Shown here: one piece after another, positions 28,888 to 39,625 of the stretch
Numbering within the stretch: the first letter of the stretch is position 1
Layout: each line of letters starts with the position of its first letter
Assembly (NCBI RefSeq): GCF_013055795.1
Contig: NZ_JABETO010000031.1
Coordinates: forward strand, 1-64,000
Length of the DNA stretch: 64,000 bases
Source: Streptomyces sp. I05A-00742
GTDB taxonomy: Bacteria; Actinomycetota; Actinomycetes; Streptomycetales; Streptomycetaceae
Direction: 5' to 3'
The notes under the pieces: model-generated
What the model saw: the letters and a program-made list of their open reading frames with translations, nothing else
Told to the model about the DNA's origin: nothing
Database searches by the model: none
Made by a program: the position numbers and the translations under genes

Positions 28888-30246
28888 GTGGGACGACTCT
28901 TCGGTACGGACGGTGTGCGCGGCGTCGCCAACGCCGACCTGACGGCCGAGCTGGCGCTCGGTCTGTCGGTCGCTGCGGCGCATGTGCTCGCCGAAGCGGG
29001 GACGTTCGAGGGCCATCGCCCGGTGGCGGTGGTCGGCCGTGATCCGCGCGCGTCCGGGGAGTTCCTGGAGGCCGCCGTGGTGGCCGGGCTGGCCAGCGCG
29101 GGCGTGGACGTGCTGCGCGTCGGCGTGCTGCCGACGCCCGCCGTCGCGTACCTCACCGGGGCGCTCGGCGCCGACCTGGGCGTCATGCTCTCCGCCAGCC
29201 ACAACGCGATGCCGGACAACGGCATCAAGTTCTTCGCCCGCGGCGGTCACAAGCTCGCGGACGAGCTGGAGGACCGGATCGAGCGGACGTACCGCGCCCA
29301 CTCCACCGGCGAGCCCTGGGACCGGCCCACCGGTGCCGGCGTCGGCCGCGTCCGCGACTACGACCAGGGCTTCGACAACTACGTCGCCCACCTGATCGGC
29401 GTGCTGCCGAACCGCCTCGACGGCCTCAAGGTCGTCATCGACGGCGCCCACGGTGCCGCCTCCCGCGTCTCCCCCGAGGCGTTCTCCCGGGCCGGCGCCG
29501 AGGTGATCACCATCGGCACCGAGCCCGACGGCCTCAACATCAACCACGAGTGCGGCTCCACCCACCTGGACAAGCTGCGCGCCGCCGTCGTCGAGCACGC
29601 CGCCGACCTCGGGGTCGCCCACGACGGCGACGCGGACCGCTGCCTGGCCGTCGACGCGACCGGCGCCGAGGTCGACGGCGACCAGATCCTCGCCGTCCTC
29701 GCCCTCGCCATGCGCGAGGCGGGCTCCCTGCGCAAGAACACCGTCGTCGCCACCGTGATGTCCAACCTGGGCTTCAAGCTGGCCATGGAGCGCGAGGGCG
29801 TCGAGCTCGTCCAGACCGCGGTCGGCGACCGCTACGTCCTGGAGGAGATGAAGGCCAACGGCTTCGCCCTCGGCGGCGAGCAGTCCGGCCACGTCATCGT
29901 CCTCGACCACGCCACCACCGGCGACGGCACGCTCACCGGCCTGATGCTGGCCGCGCGCGTCGCGGCCACCGGGCGGCCGCTGCGCGAGCTGGCCGGGGTG
30001 ATGGAGCGGCTGCCGCAGGTGCTCATCAATGTCCGGGACGTGGACAAGACGCGGGTCGGGTCGTCGCAGGAGCTCGCGGAGGCCGTTACGGATGCGGAGC
30101 GGGAGCTCGGCGCTACGGGGCGGGTGCTGCTGCGGTCGTCTGGGACCGAGCCGCTGGTGCGGGTGATGGTGGAGGCTGCGGATATTGAGCAGGCTCGGGC
30201 TGTGGCTCAGCGGCTGGCGGATGTGGTGAAGTCGGCGCTGGGGTAG
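28888..30246 (+). CDS. glmM: phosphoglucosamine mutase
   Basis: 452 residues from GTG 28888, with GGAGGACACCA ahead. The frame extends upstream, but [20 protein letters not shown] is the family start. The phosphorylated active-site serine is in the [15 protein letters not shown] loop (S102/S104 region), the metal loop is DGDADRC, and the sugar-binding loop is GGEQSGH. It converts glucosamine-6-phosphate to glucosamine-1-phosphate for UDP-GlcNAc and wall synthesis, one step after GlmS encoded 2.6 kb downstream. Its last 250 bases are visibly less codon-biased than the rest. Confidence 0.96.
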   Translation: MGRLFGTDGVRGVANADLTAELALGLSVAAAHVLAEAGTFEGHRPVAVVGRDPRASGEFLEAAVVAGLASAGVDVLRVGVLPTPAVAYLTGALGADLGVMLSASHNAMPDNGIKFFARGGHKLADELEDRIERTYRAHSTGEPWDRPTGAGVGRVRDYDQGFDNYVAHLIGVLPNRLDGLKVVIDGAHGAASRVSPEAFSRAGAEVITIGTEPDGLNINHECGSTHLDKLRAAVVEHAADLGVAHDGDADRCLAVDATGAEVDGDQILAVLALAMREAGSLRKNTVVATVMSNLGFKLAMEREGVELVQTAVGDRYVLEEMKANGFALGGEQSGHVIVLDHATTGDGTLTGLMLAARVAATGRPLRELAGVMERLPQVLINVRDVDKTRVGSSQELAEAVTDAERELGATGRVLLRSSGTEPLVRVMVEAADIEQARAVAQRLADVVKSALG

Positions 30247-30283
30247 GCGGCGCCGGTCGGGGCGGGATGGGGGTTGCCCCTGT

Positions 30284-30308
30284 CCCTCCCCCAGAGGGGG
30301 CACCCCCA
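30284..30308. repeat. second copy of the 25-bp GC-rich repeat
   Basis: Identical to 1224-1248. Lies 38 bases past the glmM stop and directly ahead of a modular hairpin repeat. Probably part of the glmM 3' end structure. Confidence 0.5.
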
Positions 30309-30309
30309 C

Positions 30310-30428
30310 TTCCCGTTTCTTGCGGGGGCTGCGCCCCCGCCCCCCCCGAGCGCGCCTGCGGCGCGCGTCCTCAAACGCCGGACGGGCTGGAGGGCCTGCG
30401 CGCGCTGTCCTCAAGCGCCGGACGGGCC
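30310..30428. repeat. modular hairpin repeat, copy A plus partial copy
   Basis: Order of blocks: CCCGTTTCTTGC, hairpin 1 GCGGGGGC/GCCCCCGC (30322-30340), hairpin 2 GCGCGCC/GGCGCGC (30350-30366), then a 23-base anchor GTCCTCAAACGC..GGGCTG (30367-30389). A diverged anchor (GTCCTCAAGCGCC..) follows at 30407-30428 and supplies the stop codon of the DUF389 gene. Two further copies lie at 35642-35812. It sits between convergent genes and probably acts as a bidirectional terminator. Confidence 0.7.
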
Positions 30429-31349
30429 GGGGCGCCTTCGGGTCCAGAACCACTTCTGCGCCAGCAGCGTCAGCGTTCCCGCGGCCACGATGCCCAGGAG
30501 GTTCAGCGCCAGTTGGACCGCCGAGCCGCGGGTCTCCGTCCAGTTGCCGTAGGAGAGGGCCACGGCCGCGTTGGCGGCGGCCGGGACCGTGGTGACGGAG
30601 ATCGCCACGCCGATGAGGGCGCCCGACTTGGCGGAGGTCAGGGAGAGGATCCCGGCGGCGCCGGCCAGGAACGCCACGACGAACGAGAAGGCGTCCGGCT
30701 GCCAGATGAACGAGGTCTGCGGCCGGCCCGCGAGGAACCGCGCCTCGTGGAAGAGGCCGAGCGAGTCCATCAGCAGGCTGAAGCCGCCGGTGACGGCCAT
30801 CGCCACCGGGAACCCCACCAGCAGCGCCGCGAGCGACTGCCGGGCCAGCCGCGGCGCGCGGCGCACGATCGCCGTGCAGAGCCCGGCCAGCGGGCCGAAC
30901 TCCGGGCCCACGGCCATCGCGCCCACGATGAGGATGGCGCTGTCGATGATCACGCCGCAGGCGGCGAGCATGGTCGCGAGGGTGAGGAAGGCGAGGAAGG
31001 TGAAGGTCAGGGTGGACTCCTCGTGGGTCTCCTCGACCAGTGACTCCCAGACGATCGCGTCCGCGCCCTCGCCGGGCGCCGCCTCCTCCGCGGCGTCGGC
31101 CCGCCGGGAGAGCGTCAGGCCCACGTCGTCGACGGAGACGGCGCCCCACTCGGGCACGCCCACCGCGCGCAGCGCCTCCAGCAGTTCGTCGGCGGCCTCC
31201 CGGGCCACGTCGCACAGCACGAGGTCGCCCCTCGGATCGCGGGCGGCGTCGGTCAGGACGGCGAGGTGGGTGGTGCCGGTGACGCCCTCGACGAGGGCGA
31301 CGACCTCGTCGGTGCGGTCGGCGGGGGTGATCATCCGTACGTGCAGCAT
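30411..31349 (-). CDS. DUF389 family membrane protein
   Basis: 312 residues. The first 100 or so form a soluble, ferredoxin-like domain (MLHVRMITPADRTDEVVALV). Then follow about six hydrophobic segments: FTFLAFLTLATMLAACGVII, AILIVGAMAVGPEFGPLAGL, SLAALLVGFPVAMAVTGGFS and others. The DSAILIVGAMAVGPEFGPL stretch is the DUF389 hallmark. The family is widespread in actinobacteria, is predicted to sit in the cytoplasmic membrane, and has no established function. The C-terminal residues PSGA and the TGA stop are encoded by the neighbouring repeat. Confidence 0.9.
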   Translation of the reverse strand: MLHVRMITPADRTDEVVALVEGVTGTTHLAVLTDAARDPRGDLVLCDVAREAADELLEALRAVGVPEWGAVSVDDVGLTLSRRADAAEEAAPGEGADAIVWESLVEETHEESTLTFTFLAFLTLATMLAACGVIIDSAILIVGAMAVGPEFGPLAGLCTAIVRRAPRLARQSLAALLVGFPVAMAVTGGFSLLMDSLGLFHEARFLAGRPQTSFIWQPDAFSFVVAFLAGAAGILSLTSAKSGALIGVAISVTTVPAAANAAVALSYGNWTETRGSAVQLALNLLGIVAAGTLTLLAQKWFWTRRRPGPSGA

Positions 31350-31364
31350 GGGGCTCCCCGGGGG

Positions 31365-32372
31365 TCAGAGCTTGCGCAGCGAGAGCCGCTGGACGGTGTG
31401 GTCCGGGCCCTTGCGGAGGATCAGGTTGGACCGTCCGCGGGTCGGGGCCACGTTCTCCAGGAGGTTGGGCTTGTTGATGGTCCGCCAGTTGCGGCGGGCG
31501 AAGGCCAGGGCCTCCTCCTCGGAGACCTGGGTGTAGCGGCGGAAGTAGGAGTCGGGGTCGTGGAAGGCGGTCTCGCGGAGCTTCTTGAACCGTGAGTAGT
31601 ACCAGCGCTCGATGTCCTCGGCCCGGGCGTCCACGTAGATGCTGAAGTCGAAGAAGTCGGCGAGGCCGACGCGGGTCCGGCCGTCGCGGCCGGGCAGGGC
31701 GGGCTGGAGGACGTTGAGGCCCTCGATGATGAGGATGTCCGGGCGGTGCACGGTCAGCCGCTCGTCGGGGACGATGTCGTAGATCAGGTGGGAGTAGACG
31801 GGCGCGGACACCTCGTCCTTCCCGGCCTTCACGTCGGCGACGAAGCGCGTCAGCGCCCGCCGGTCGTACGACTCGGGGAAACCTTTCCTCGACATCAGGC
31901 CGCGCCGCTGGAGCTCCGCGTTGGGCAGCAGGAAGCCGTCCGTGGTCACCCGCTCGACGCGCGGGTGCTCGGGCCAGCGGGCGAGCAGGGCGCGCAGCAG
32001 CCGGGCGGTGGTCGACTTGCCGACGGCGACGCTGCCGGCGACGCCGATGACGAAGGGCGTGCCGCGCTGGGCGCCCTTCTCGCCGAGGAAGGTGTTGAGG
32101 GCGCCGCGCAGCCGCCCGCTGGCGCCCACGTAGAGGTTGAGCAGCCGGGAGAGCGGCAGGTAGACGTCGCGGACCTCGTCGAGGTCGATGACGTCCCCGA
32201 GCCCGCGCAGGCGCTCGACCTCCTCCGCGGTGAGGGGGAGGGGGGTGTTCTCGCGCAGGGCGCTCCACTCGGCGCGGGTCAGGTCGACGAAGAGCGACGA
32301 CTGGTGCGCTGAGGAGGGAGCCGCGCGGCGTCGGTGCGGCGGCTGCTCTGAGGTGGTCGGCACGGGGCCCAT
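31365..32372 (-). CDS. coaA: type I pantothenate kinase
   Basis: 335 residues from ATG 32372. The frame continues another 24 codons upstream without CoaA-like sequence. It phosphorylates pantothenate, the first and usually rate-limiting step of coenzyme A synthesis. The Walker A is [12 protein letters not shown] at residues 110-121; [29 protein letters not shown] and [20 protein letters not shown] are the bacterial type I (CoA-inhibited) blocks. It lies close to acpS, whose product uses CoA, though on the other strand. Confidence 0.95.
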   Translation of the reverse strand: MGPVPTTSEQPPHRRRAAPSSAHQSSLFVDLTRAEWSALRENTPLPLTAEEVERLRGLGDVIDLDEVRDVYLPLSRLLNLYVGASGRLRGALNTFLGEKGAQRGTPFVIGVAGSVAVGKSTTARLLRALLARWPEHPRVERVTTDGFLLPNAELQRRGLMSRKGFPESYDRRALTRFVADVKAGKDEVSAPVYSHLIYDIVPDERLTVHRPDILIIEGLNVLQPALPGRDGRTRVGLADFFDFSIYVDARAEDIERWYYSRFKKLRETAFHDPDSYFRRYTQVSEEEALAFARRNWRTINKPNLLENVAPTRGRSNLILRKGPDHTVQRLSLRKL

Positions 32373-32561
32373 TGTGCGGGGGAGGTGCCAGGCGATCACT
32401 GCGGGGTGTGGGGTTCGGGCGTATCGGTGGGATTTGCGGGGCACCCGTAGGGGACCGCGCGGCGCACGGGGGTGAAGTTCCGGCGCGGGCCCTGTACCTA
32501 CTCACGGGTCAGGAATACGGTCCCACCTTCGGCCGCCCCGGCATCCTGCGAGGAACCCCCC

Positions 32562-32849
32562 GTGTTCGTTCTCCGGCTCGTGCTCAGGCTCATCCGCAAG
32601 ACCGTCCACCGTGTCGTGCGCCCGCGCGCCGGCGCGTCCGGCGCCCGCCCGGGGGTGCCCGAGGCGGGGGATGCCTTCGCCGACCTCGTGCGCTCCGAGC
32701 TCTGCGACGAGCTGCCCGACGAGGACCTGGGCCAGGACCTGGGGGACTGCATCGACCAGTACCACCTGGGCAGCAAGCCGCGCTGTGAGGAGGTCGAGTA
32801 CCTGGAGCTGGTCCAGGACGCCATCGACCGCATCGAGCGCGGCCGTTGA
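32562..32849 (+). CDS. small acidic hypothetical protein
   Basis: 95 residues from GTG 32562, with GAGGA at a good distance. The N-terminus is basic and amphipathic (MFVLRLVLRLIRKTVHRVVR), and the rest is acidic (DELPDEDLGQDLGDCIDQYH). The last part ends EYLELVQDAIDRIERGR. I do not recognise a family. The amphipathic start could bind the membrane. It lies between coaA and glmS, 38 bases ahead of glmS, and may be co-transcribed with it. Confidence 0.6.
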   Translation: MFVLRLVLRLIRKTVHRVVRPRAGASGARPGVPEAGDAFADLVRSELCDELPDEDLGQDLGDCIDQYHLGSKPRCEEVEYLELVQDAIDRIERGR

Positions 32850-32887
32850 CCGGCGGGCGGTGACGCCGGGGCCGTACGCTGCACTCC

Positions 32888-34731
<1,844 letters not shown>

Positions 34732-34735
<4 letters not shown>

Positions 34736-35100
34736 TCGTCGGAGTGGGCATCGACGTCGCCGAGATCGACCGCTTCGACGCGGCCCTGCGGCGCACCCCC
34801 GGGATGGCCGGACGGCTCTTCGTCGAGCGGGAGTTGTACCTGCCCGGCGGCGAGCGGCGCGGCATCGCCTCCCTCGCCGCCCGCTTCGCCGCCAAGGAGG
34901 CCCTGGCCAAGGCCCTGGGCGCGCCGCCCGGCCTGCTCTGGACGGACGCCGAGGTGACCACCGGCGAGCACGGCCGCCCGGGGCTCACCGTCTCCGGGAC
35001 CGTCGCGGCGCGGGCCGAGCTGCTGGGGGTGCGGTCCTGGCACGTCTCGCTCAGCCATGACGCGGGGGTGGCGTCGGCGGTGGTGATCGCGGAGGCGTAG
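34732..35100 (+). CDS. acpS: holo-[acyl-carrier-protein] synthase
   Basis: 122 residues. It transfers the 4'-phosphopantetheine group of CoA to acyl carrier proteins. The AcpS signature residues are D8 ([10 protein letters not shown]) and E56 in [13 protein letters not shown], with [17 protein letters not shown] near the end. It is the small trimeric type rather than the Sfp type. It overlaps glmS by four bases, so the two are translationally coupled. Confidence 0.96.
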
Positions 35101-35203
35101 CCCCGGCTTTCCGGTGCTCCGGTTCTCCGTTGCTCCGGCTCTCCGGCTTCGGTGTGATCTTGGCGCTGGCGGCCGGTGGTGGGTGTCGGGCACGATGCCG
35201 GGC

Positions 35204-35611
35204 ATGGCAGACGCTACCCACATCACCCACATCGCGGCCCCCGAAGGGGTCGCCCCCGCCGGCGGCTACAGCCACGTCGTGACCGGGACCGGCCGGCTGG
35301 TCGCGATCTCGGGGCAGGTCGCGCTCGACGCGGACGGCCAGGTCGTCGGCGCGGGCGACATCGGAGCCCAGACGCGGCAGGTGTTCGAGAACCTGCGGCG
35401 GTGTCTTGTCGCGGCGGGCGCGACCTTCGACGACGTCGTCAAGCTCACGTACTTCCTGACGGATGTGGCGCATCTGCCGGTGATCCGGGGGGTGCGGGAC
35501 GAGTTCGTGGATGCGGGGCGGTTGCCGGCGAGTTCTGCGGTGCAGGTGGTGGCGTTGTTCCGGCCGGAGTTGCTGATCGAGGTGGAGGCGTTCGCGGTGG
35601 TGCGGGGGTGA
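35204..35611 (+). CDS. Rid (YjgF/YER057c/UK114) family protein
   Basis: 135 residues from ATG 35204; an ATG nine bases earlier is also possible. The fold is shown by GRLVAISGQVALDADGQVVG, QTRQVFENLRRCLVAAGATF and the C-terminal VEVEAFAVV-like end. RidA deaminates reactive enamines and imines. In E. coli RidA the catalytic arginine sits in the PARS motif; here the same place reads PASS, so this protein probably lacks the deaminase activity and belongs to another Rid subgroup. Usually trimeric and cytosolic. Confidence 0.85.
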   Translation: MADATHITHIAAPEGVAPAGGYSHVVTGTGRLVAISGQVALDADGQVVGAGDIGAQTRQVFENLRRCLVAAGATFDDVVKLTYFLTDVAHLPVIRGVRDEFVDAGRLPASSAVQVVALFRPELLIEVEAFAVVRG

Positions 35612-35641
35612 CCCTTCGGGCGGGGTGCCCCGGGCCCGCCC

Positions 35642-35812
35642 CTTCCCGTTTCCCGGGGAGGGCCCCGGACCCCCTGCAAAAGCGGCTTCGCCGCTTTGTC
35701 CTCAAACGCCGGACGGGCTGAATCAGCCCGTCCGGCGTTTGAGGACAGCGCGCGCAGCGCGCTTCTGGGGGTGCGGGGGCTTGCCCCCGCAAGAAACGGT
35801 GAAAGGGCGGGC
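35642..35812. repeat. modular hairpin repeat, copies B and C in mirror orientation
   Basis: Copy B reads forward: CCCGTTTCCC, hairpin 1 CCGGGG/CCCCGG (35653-35668), hairpin 2 AAAGCGG/CCGCTTT (35679-35697), anchor 35698-35720. Copy C is the reverse complement: anchor 35724-35746, hairpin 2 AGCGCGC/GCGCGCT (35747-35763), hairpin 1 GCGGGGGC/GCCCCCGC (35773-35790), then AAGAAACGG. The two anchors form a perfect 23-bp inverted repeat with a 3-base loop (AAT). It lies between the Rid gene and the NACHT gene, both on the plus strand. Confidence 0.8.
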
Positions 35813-35907
35813 CAGGGGCACCCCACCCGATCCGCGCGTTCCCTCCCGCTCCCCATCTTCCCCGCGTATGGTCGGCGTTGGGGCTGGCGCGTGGGAAAGG
35901 GACGGAT

Positions 35908-38900
35908 GTGCATCCCGCAAAGGAACGCATCGCGGCGGTGTTCGGACGCGGTCAGGGCAGTGGCTACCTGCTCACCCCCCGGGTGGTGCTCACCGCCGCC
36001 CATGTGGTGGGTGACTGCGAGGCGCCGCGGGTGATCGTCCCGGGTGGGGTGGGGCAGGTGTCCTGCCGGGTGGTGTGGGCGCGGGACGACAACCGGCGGT
36101 GCGATGCCGCGCTGCTGGTCGCGGAGCGCGACATCGTCCCGGAAGAGGTGGGGCTCGCGTTCGAACCGCTGGTGTGGGGGCGGGCGTACGACCTGCGGGC
36201 CTGGGCCGGGGCGCAGGCCATCGGGTTTCCGCAGATCCAGCGGGACGGGCTCGGCGAGCTCGACACCGAGCAGCTGCTCGGCACGCTGAAGCCGGGGAGC
36301 AATCTGCTGAGCGGCCGGCATGTTCTCGACTGCGAACACGGGGCGCCGGCGCCGGAGGGCGACGGCGGCTCGCCCTGGGCCGGGATGTCCGGGGCGGCCG
36401 TCTTCGTGGACGGGCTGCTCGCGGGCGTGGTGTGCGCCGATCCGGCCGGCTGGCGGCACGGCCGGCTGACGGTGACCCCGTCGGCGACGCTCTGGGCGGA
36501 CTTCCGGTTCCTGAGCGACTGCCTGCTGGCCGGGCACAAGCCGGAGTCGCGGTCGCTGGCCTCGCCCCGGCAGCTGGAGACCGAGGAGTTCGAACGGCGG
36601 CTGCGCGACTACGTCGTGGAGAAGTCGGGCGAGCTGACGATCATCGGGCTGACCCTCTCCGACGGCGAGGCGGAGACCTGGCCGCTCGACACCGCGTACC
36701 TCAGCCTGGAGCTCGTCGGCCCGGCGGGGGACGCGCGCCGCGACGGGTTCGGGCTCCGGGCGGCCGTCGAGCCGCCCGACCGCTCCGAGCCGTCGCCCCG
36801 CCGCGCGGAGGAGGCGCTGGCCGGGCTCCGGCGGGTGCTGCTGCGGGGCGCGGCGGGCTCGGGCAAGACGACGCTGCTCCAGTGGCTGGCCACGGTCACC
36901 GCCCGCGGCGATCTCCCGCCGGGGCTCGGCCACTTGAGCGGCTGCTTACCGCTGATGCTGCCGCTGCGGACCCTCACCCGCGGGGGCGCGCTGCCGCAGC
37001 CGGAGGAGTTCCTGGCGGCGGCGGCCAAGCCGCTGGCCGGGCTGCCGGCCGCGCAGGGCTGGGTGACCCGCCGACTGGTCGAGGGCACGGTGCTGCTGCT
37101 GATCGACGGGGTGGACGAGGTCCCCGAGGCGGACCGCCGGCGCACCCTGATCTGGGTGAAGGACCTGCTGGCCGCCTATCCCGAGGCGCGCTACGTGATC
37201 ACGACCCGGCCGTCCGCGGTCCGGGAGGGCTGGCTCGCCGACGCCGGCTTCAGCGAGCTGGAACTGCTGCCGATGGGCCGCGGTGACGTCCTCGCCTTCA
37301 TCGACCGCTGGCACACGGCCGCCGGGCAGGAGCGGGACGAGCGGCTGCGCACGTTCCGGGACGCGCTGGCCGCGGCCGTCGTCACCAAACGGGACCTCGG
37401 CCGGCTGGCCACCAACCCGCTGATGTGCGCGATGATCTGCGCCCTCAACCGGTCCCGACGTGGCTATCTCCCGCACGGCAGAATGGAGTTGTACCGCGCC
37501 GCCCTGGACCTGCTGCTGATCCGCCGGGACCGCGAGCGCGACATCGCGGTCGGTCCGGAGGGGCCCGAGCTGGAGCAGGCCCAGCCCGCCCTGCTCCAGA
37601 AGATCGCGTACTGGCTGATCCGCAACGGCCGTTCGCAGATCGAGTGGCACAAGGCCGTCGAGATCCTGGAGCGGGCGCTGCCCGCCATGCCCGCCGTCGC
37701 CGCGCGCGGCAGCGCCGAGGAGATCCTGCGCCACCTGGTGCTGCGCAGCGGCCTGCTGCGGCAGCCCACGACCGAAAGCCTGGACTTCATCCACCGCACC
37801 TTCCAGGACTTCCTGGGGGCCCAGGCCGCCGTGGACGACTGGGATTTCGACCTCCTGGTCAACAACGCCCACGACGACCAGTGGGAGGACGTCCTGCGGA
37901 TGGCGGTCGGCCACGCCCCGCCGCGCGCCCGCGGCGAGCTGCTGCGGATGCTGCTGGACCGCGGCGAACGCGAGGAGCACCACCGGCACCGGCTGCGGCT
38001 GCTCGCCGCGGCCTGCCTGGAGCACGCGACGGAGATCGCCCCGGACGTCCGGGACCTGGTCGAACGGGCCGCCGCCGAGCTGGTGCCCCCGCGCGACACG
38101 GAGGCGGCGAAGGCCCTCGCGGACGCGGGCGAGGTCGTCCTCGACCTGCTGCCCGGCCCGGAGGGGCTGAGCGACGAGGTCGCGCACGCGGTGGCCGTCA
38201 CCGCGACGGCGGTCGCCGACGACCGGGCGATCCCACTGCTGGCGCGCTACGCCACGCACCCGTTCCGCCAGGTCAGGGCCCAGCTCGCCTGGTCCTGGGA
38301 CAACTTCGACACCGAGCACTACGCGGAGGAGGTGATCGGCCGGCTGGCGTACGACGACGGGCTGGCGTTCGTCGCGAAGAGCGTCGCCCACCTGCGGGCG
38401 CTCGCCCGGCTGGGCGGGCGGCCCGAGGTGTGGTGCCGGGGGCTGTGGCGGGGCGAGGACCTGCGGGAGGTGGTGACGCCGGCCCTGCGGGACCTGTCGA
38501 TCCGGGAGAGCCCGGAGGAGGTCGACCTCCGCGTCCTCCGCGACTGCCCGCCCCTGAGATCCCTGCGGATCGCCGACACCCGGCGCGTCGCCCACCTGGC
38601 GACGGTGCCGACCGGAGCGCTGGAGCGGCTGCGGCTCTCCCTCCGGGAGCGCCCGGACGGGATGGAGCGGCTGCCCGGCATGGTGCGGCTGCGCTCGCTC
38701 CACCTCGACTGGCTCCAGTCGGAGGGCGACACCCCCGCCCTGCGGCTGCCGCCCGGCCTCGACGAGCTGATCCTGGGCCGCTGGGCCTCGGCCTGGGAAC
38801 CGGACGCCATCCGCCTGGAGGACCACCCCGGCCTGCGCCGGCTCTCCTTCGAGTACTCCCTCTTCCCCGCCGACGCGCGGTCCGCCCTCGCCACGCTCCG

Positions 38901-39222
38901 GGGCCTGCACACCCTGAGCATCATGGGCGAGGACCCGAAGTTCCTCGAACACGCCGAGCCCCTGCCCCAGGTCCGCCACCTCTCCCTGGGCCTGGAGGCC
39001 CTCTCCGGCCTCTCCCACCTGCCGTCCGCCTACCCCTGCCTCAAGGTGCTCACCCTCCACTCCCCCGAGGGCACGCCCGAGGTCATGGACCTGGCCTTCC
39101 TGCGCGACCTGCGGGGCGTCGAGGTGTACATCAAGCACTCGGGGCCGCTGGCCAACGCGCATTTGCTGACGGGGTATCAGGAGACAATGCGGGGGCGGTT
39201 CCTGACGTATCGGGGGGAGTGA
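35908..39222 (+). CDS. trypsin-like protease-NACHT-LRR protein, candidate antiphage NLR
   Basis: 1104 residues from GTG 35908, with AAAGGGA just upstream. The frame continues to a TTG at 35878, but the RBS favours 35908. Residues 1-205 form a trypsin-like serine protease with a full triad: H32 (LTAAHVV), D66 (RRCDAALL) and S161 (AGMSGAAVF). Residues about 225-300 link to a NACHT ATPase, with Walker A GAAGSGKTT at 314-322 and Walker B VLLLIDGVDE at 395-404. ITTRPSAVREGW and the helical arm with FIHRTFQDFLGAQAAVDD follow. HEAT-like helices precede about nine leucine-rich repeats from residue about 855 to the end (LRSLRIADT, LRRLSFEYS, LHTLSIMGED). No signal peptide. The layout effector-NACHT-LRR is that of bacterial NLR-like (bNACHT/Avs) defence proteins, in which the C-terminus senses a phage product and the N-terminus kills or stalls the cell. 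The role here is inferred. Confidence 0.85.
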   Translation: MHPAKERIAAVFGRGQGSGYLLTPRVVLTAAHVVGDCEAPRVIVPGGVGQVSCRVVWARDDNRRCDAALLVAERDIVPEEVGLAFEPLVWGRAYDLRAWAGAQAIGFPQIQRDGLGELDTEQLLGTLKPGSNLLSGRHVLDCEHGAPAPEGDGGSPWAGMSGAAVFVDGLLAGVVCADPAGWRHGRLTVTPSATLWADFRFLSDCLLAGHKPESRSLASPRQLETEEFERRLRDYVVEKSGELTIIGLTLSDGEAETWPLDTAYLSLELVGPAGDARRDGFGLRAAVEPPDRSEPSPRRAEEALAGLRRVLLRGAAGSGKTTLLQWLATVTARGDLPPGLGHLSGCLPLMLPLRTLTRGGALPQPEEFLAAAAKPLAGLPAAQGWVTRRLVEGTVLLLIDGVDEVPEADRRRTLIWVKDLLAAYPEARYVITTRPSAVREGWLADAGFSELELLPMGRGDVLAFIDRWHTAAGQERDERLRTFRDALAAAVVTKRDLGRLATNPLMCAMICALNRSRRGYLPHGRMELYRAALDLLLIRRDRERDIAVGPEGPELEQAQPALLQKIAYWLIRNGRSQIEWHKAVEILERALPAMPAVAARGSAEEILRHLVLRSGLLRQPTTESLDFIHRTFQDFLGAQAAVDDWDFDLLVNNAHDDQWEDVLRMAVGHAPPRARGELLRMLLDRGEREEHHRHRLRLLAAACLEHATEIAPDVRDLVERAAAELVPPRDTEAAKALADAGEVVLDLLPGPEGLSDEVAHAVAVTATAVADDRAIPLLARYATHPFRQVRAQLAWSWDNFDTEHYAEEVIGRLAYDDGLAFVAKSVAHLRALARLGGRPEVWCRGLWRGEDLREVVTPALRDLSIRESPEEVDLRVLRDCPPLRSLRIADTRRVAHLATVPTGALERLRLSLRERPDGMERLPGMVRLRSLHLDWLQSEGDTPALRLPPGLDELILGRWASAWEPDAIRLEDHPGLRRLSFEYSLFPADARSALATLRGLHTLSIMGEDPKFLEHAEPLPQVRHLSLGLEALSGLSHLPSAYPCLKVLTLHSPEGTPEVMDLAFLRDLRGVEVYIKHSGPLANAHLLTGYQETMRGRFLTYRGE

Positions 39223-39244
39223 GGCGGGAGTCGTCCGGTCCTCG

Positions 39245-39625
39245 TCAGCGGCCGACGTCGAGTACCCGGACCGTCTGGCCTGCCCAGCGGCCGGGGGCCG
39301 CGGTGGCGACGAAGGCGCCGTTCGGGCGGTCGGCGGTCGGCTGCGCCGCGTGCTGTGTGTGAGCCATGGCCCAAGTGCTGCCTCGGGCGACAGCCAGGGC
39401 AGCCGGCAGATCCAGATCCAGTACGACGATGGCGGGAAGGGCGGCGATGTGCTCGGCGGTGCCAGGGCGAGCGCGGTCGGCTTCCACGAGTGCGCATGTC
39501 GGTGCGTACACGTACCACCCTTGCTCTGCGCTCGCCCGGTGGATCAGCCGCGACGTCATGATGTTGCCTTGGCCGGCGGCGACCATGGCGGTGTCGTCGA
39601 GCACGACGTGCACGTGATCGCTCAC
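39245..39625 (-). CDS. PIN-domain-like toxin of a type II toxin-antitoxin pair
   Basis: 126 residues from GTG 39625, which overlaps the antitoxin stop in GTGA. It begins MSDHVHVVLDDTAMVAAGQG, with an early Asp, followed by CALVEADRARPGTAEHIAAL. The acidic residues in LDDTAM, LVEADR and RVLDVG could form a partial PIN (VapC-type) RNase site. The usual third acidic residue is not obvious, and WAMAHTQHAAQPTADRPNGA lies in its place. VapC toxins cleave tRNA or rRNA. The family call rests on these motifs plus the antitoxin overlap and is moderate. Confidence 0.6.
   Translation of the reverse strand: MSDHVHVVLDDTAMVAAGQGNIMTSRLIHRASAEQGWYVYAPTCALVEADRARPGTAEHIAALPAIVVLDLDLPAALAVARGSTWAMAHTQHAAQPTADRPNGAFVATAAPGRWAGQTVRVLDVGR

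Noticed and set aside
27649-32505. A 1618-codon open frame on the minus strand across rplM, rpsI and glmM.
   Set aside because: It is antisense to well-recognised genes, has low-complexity Arg/Pro/Ala composition in large parts, and only its DNA near coaA overlaps a real minus-strand gene in another frame. Long antisense frames are expected at this GC content.
32850-32887. A glmS ribozyme ahead of glmS.
   Set aside because: Only 38 bases separate the genes and no ribozyme-like core or pseudoknot is possible there.
35908-39222. Recent foreign origin of the NACHT gene from base composition.
   Set aside because: The gene is as GC-rich and GC3-biased as its neighbours. Accessory status is argued from architecture and context only.
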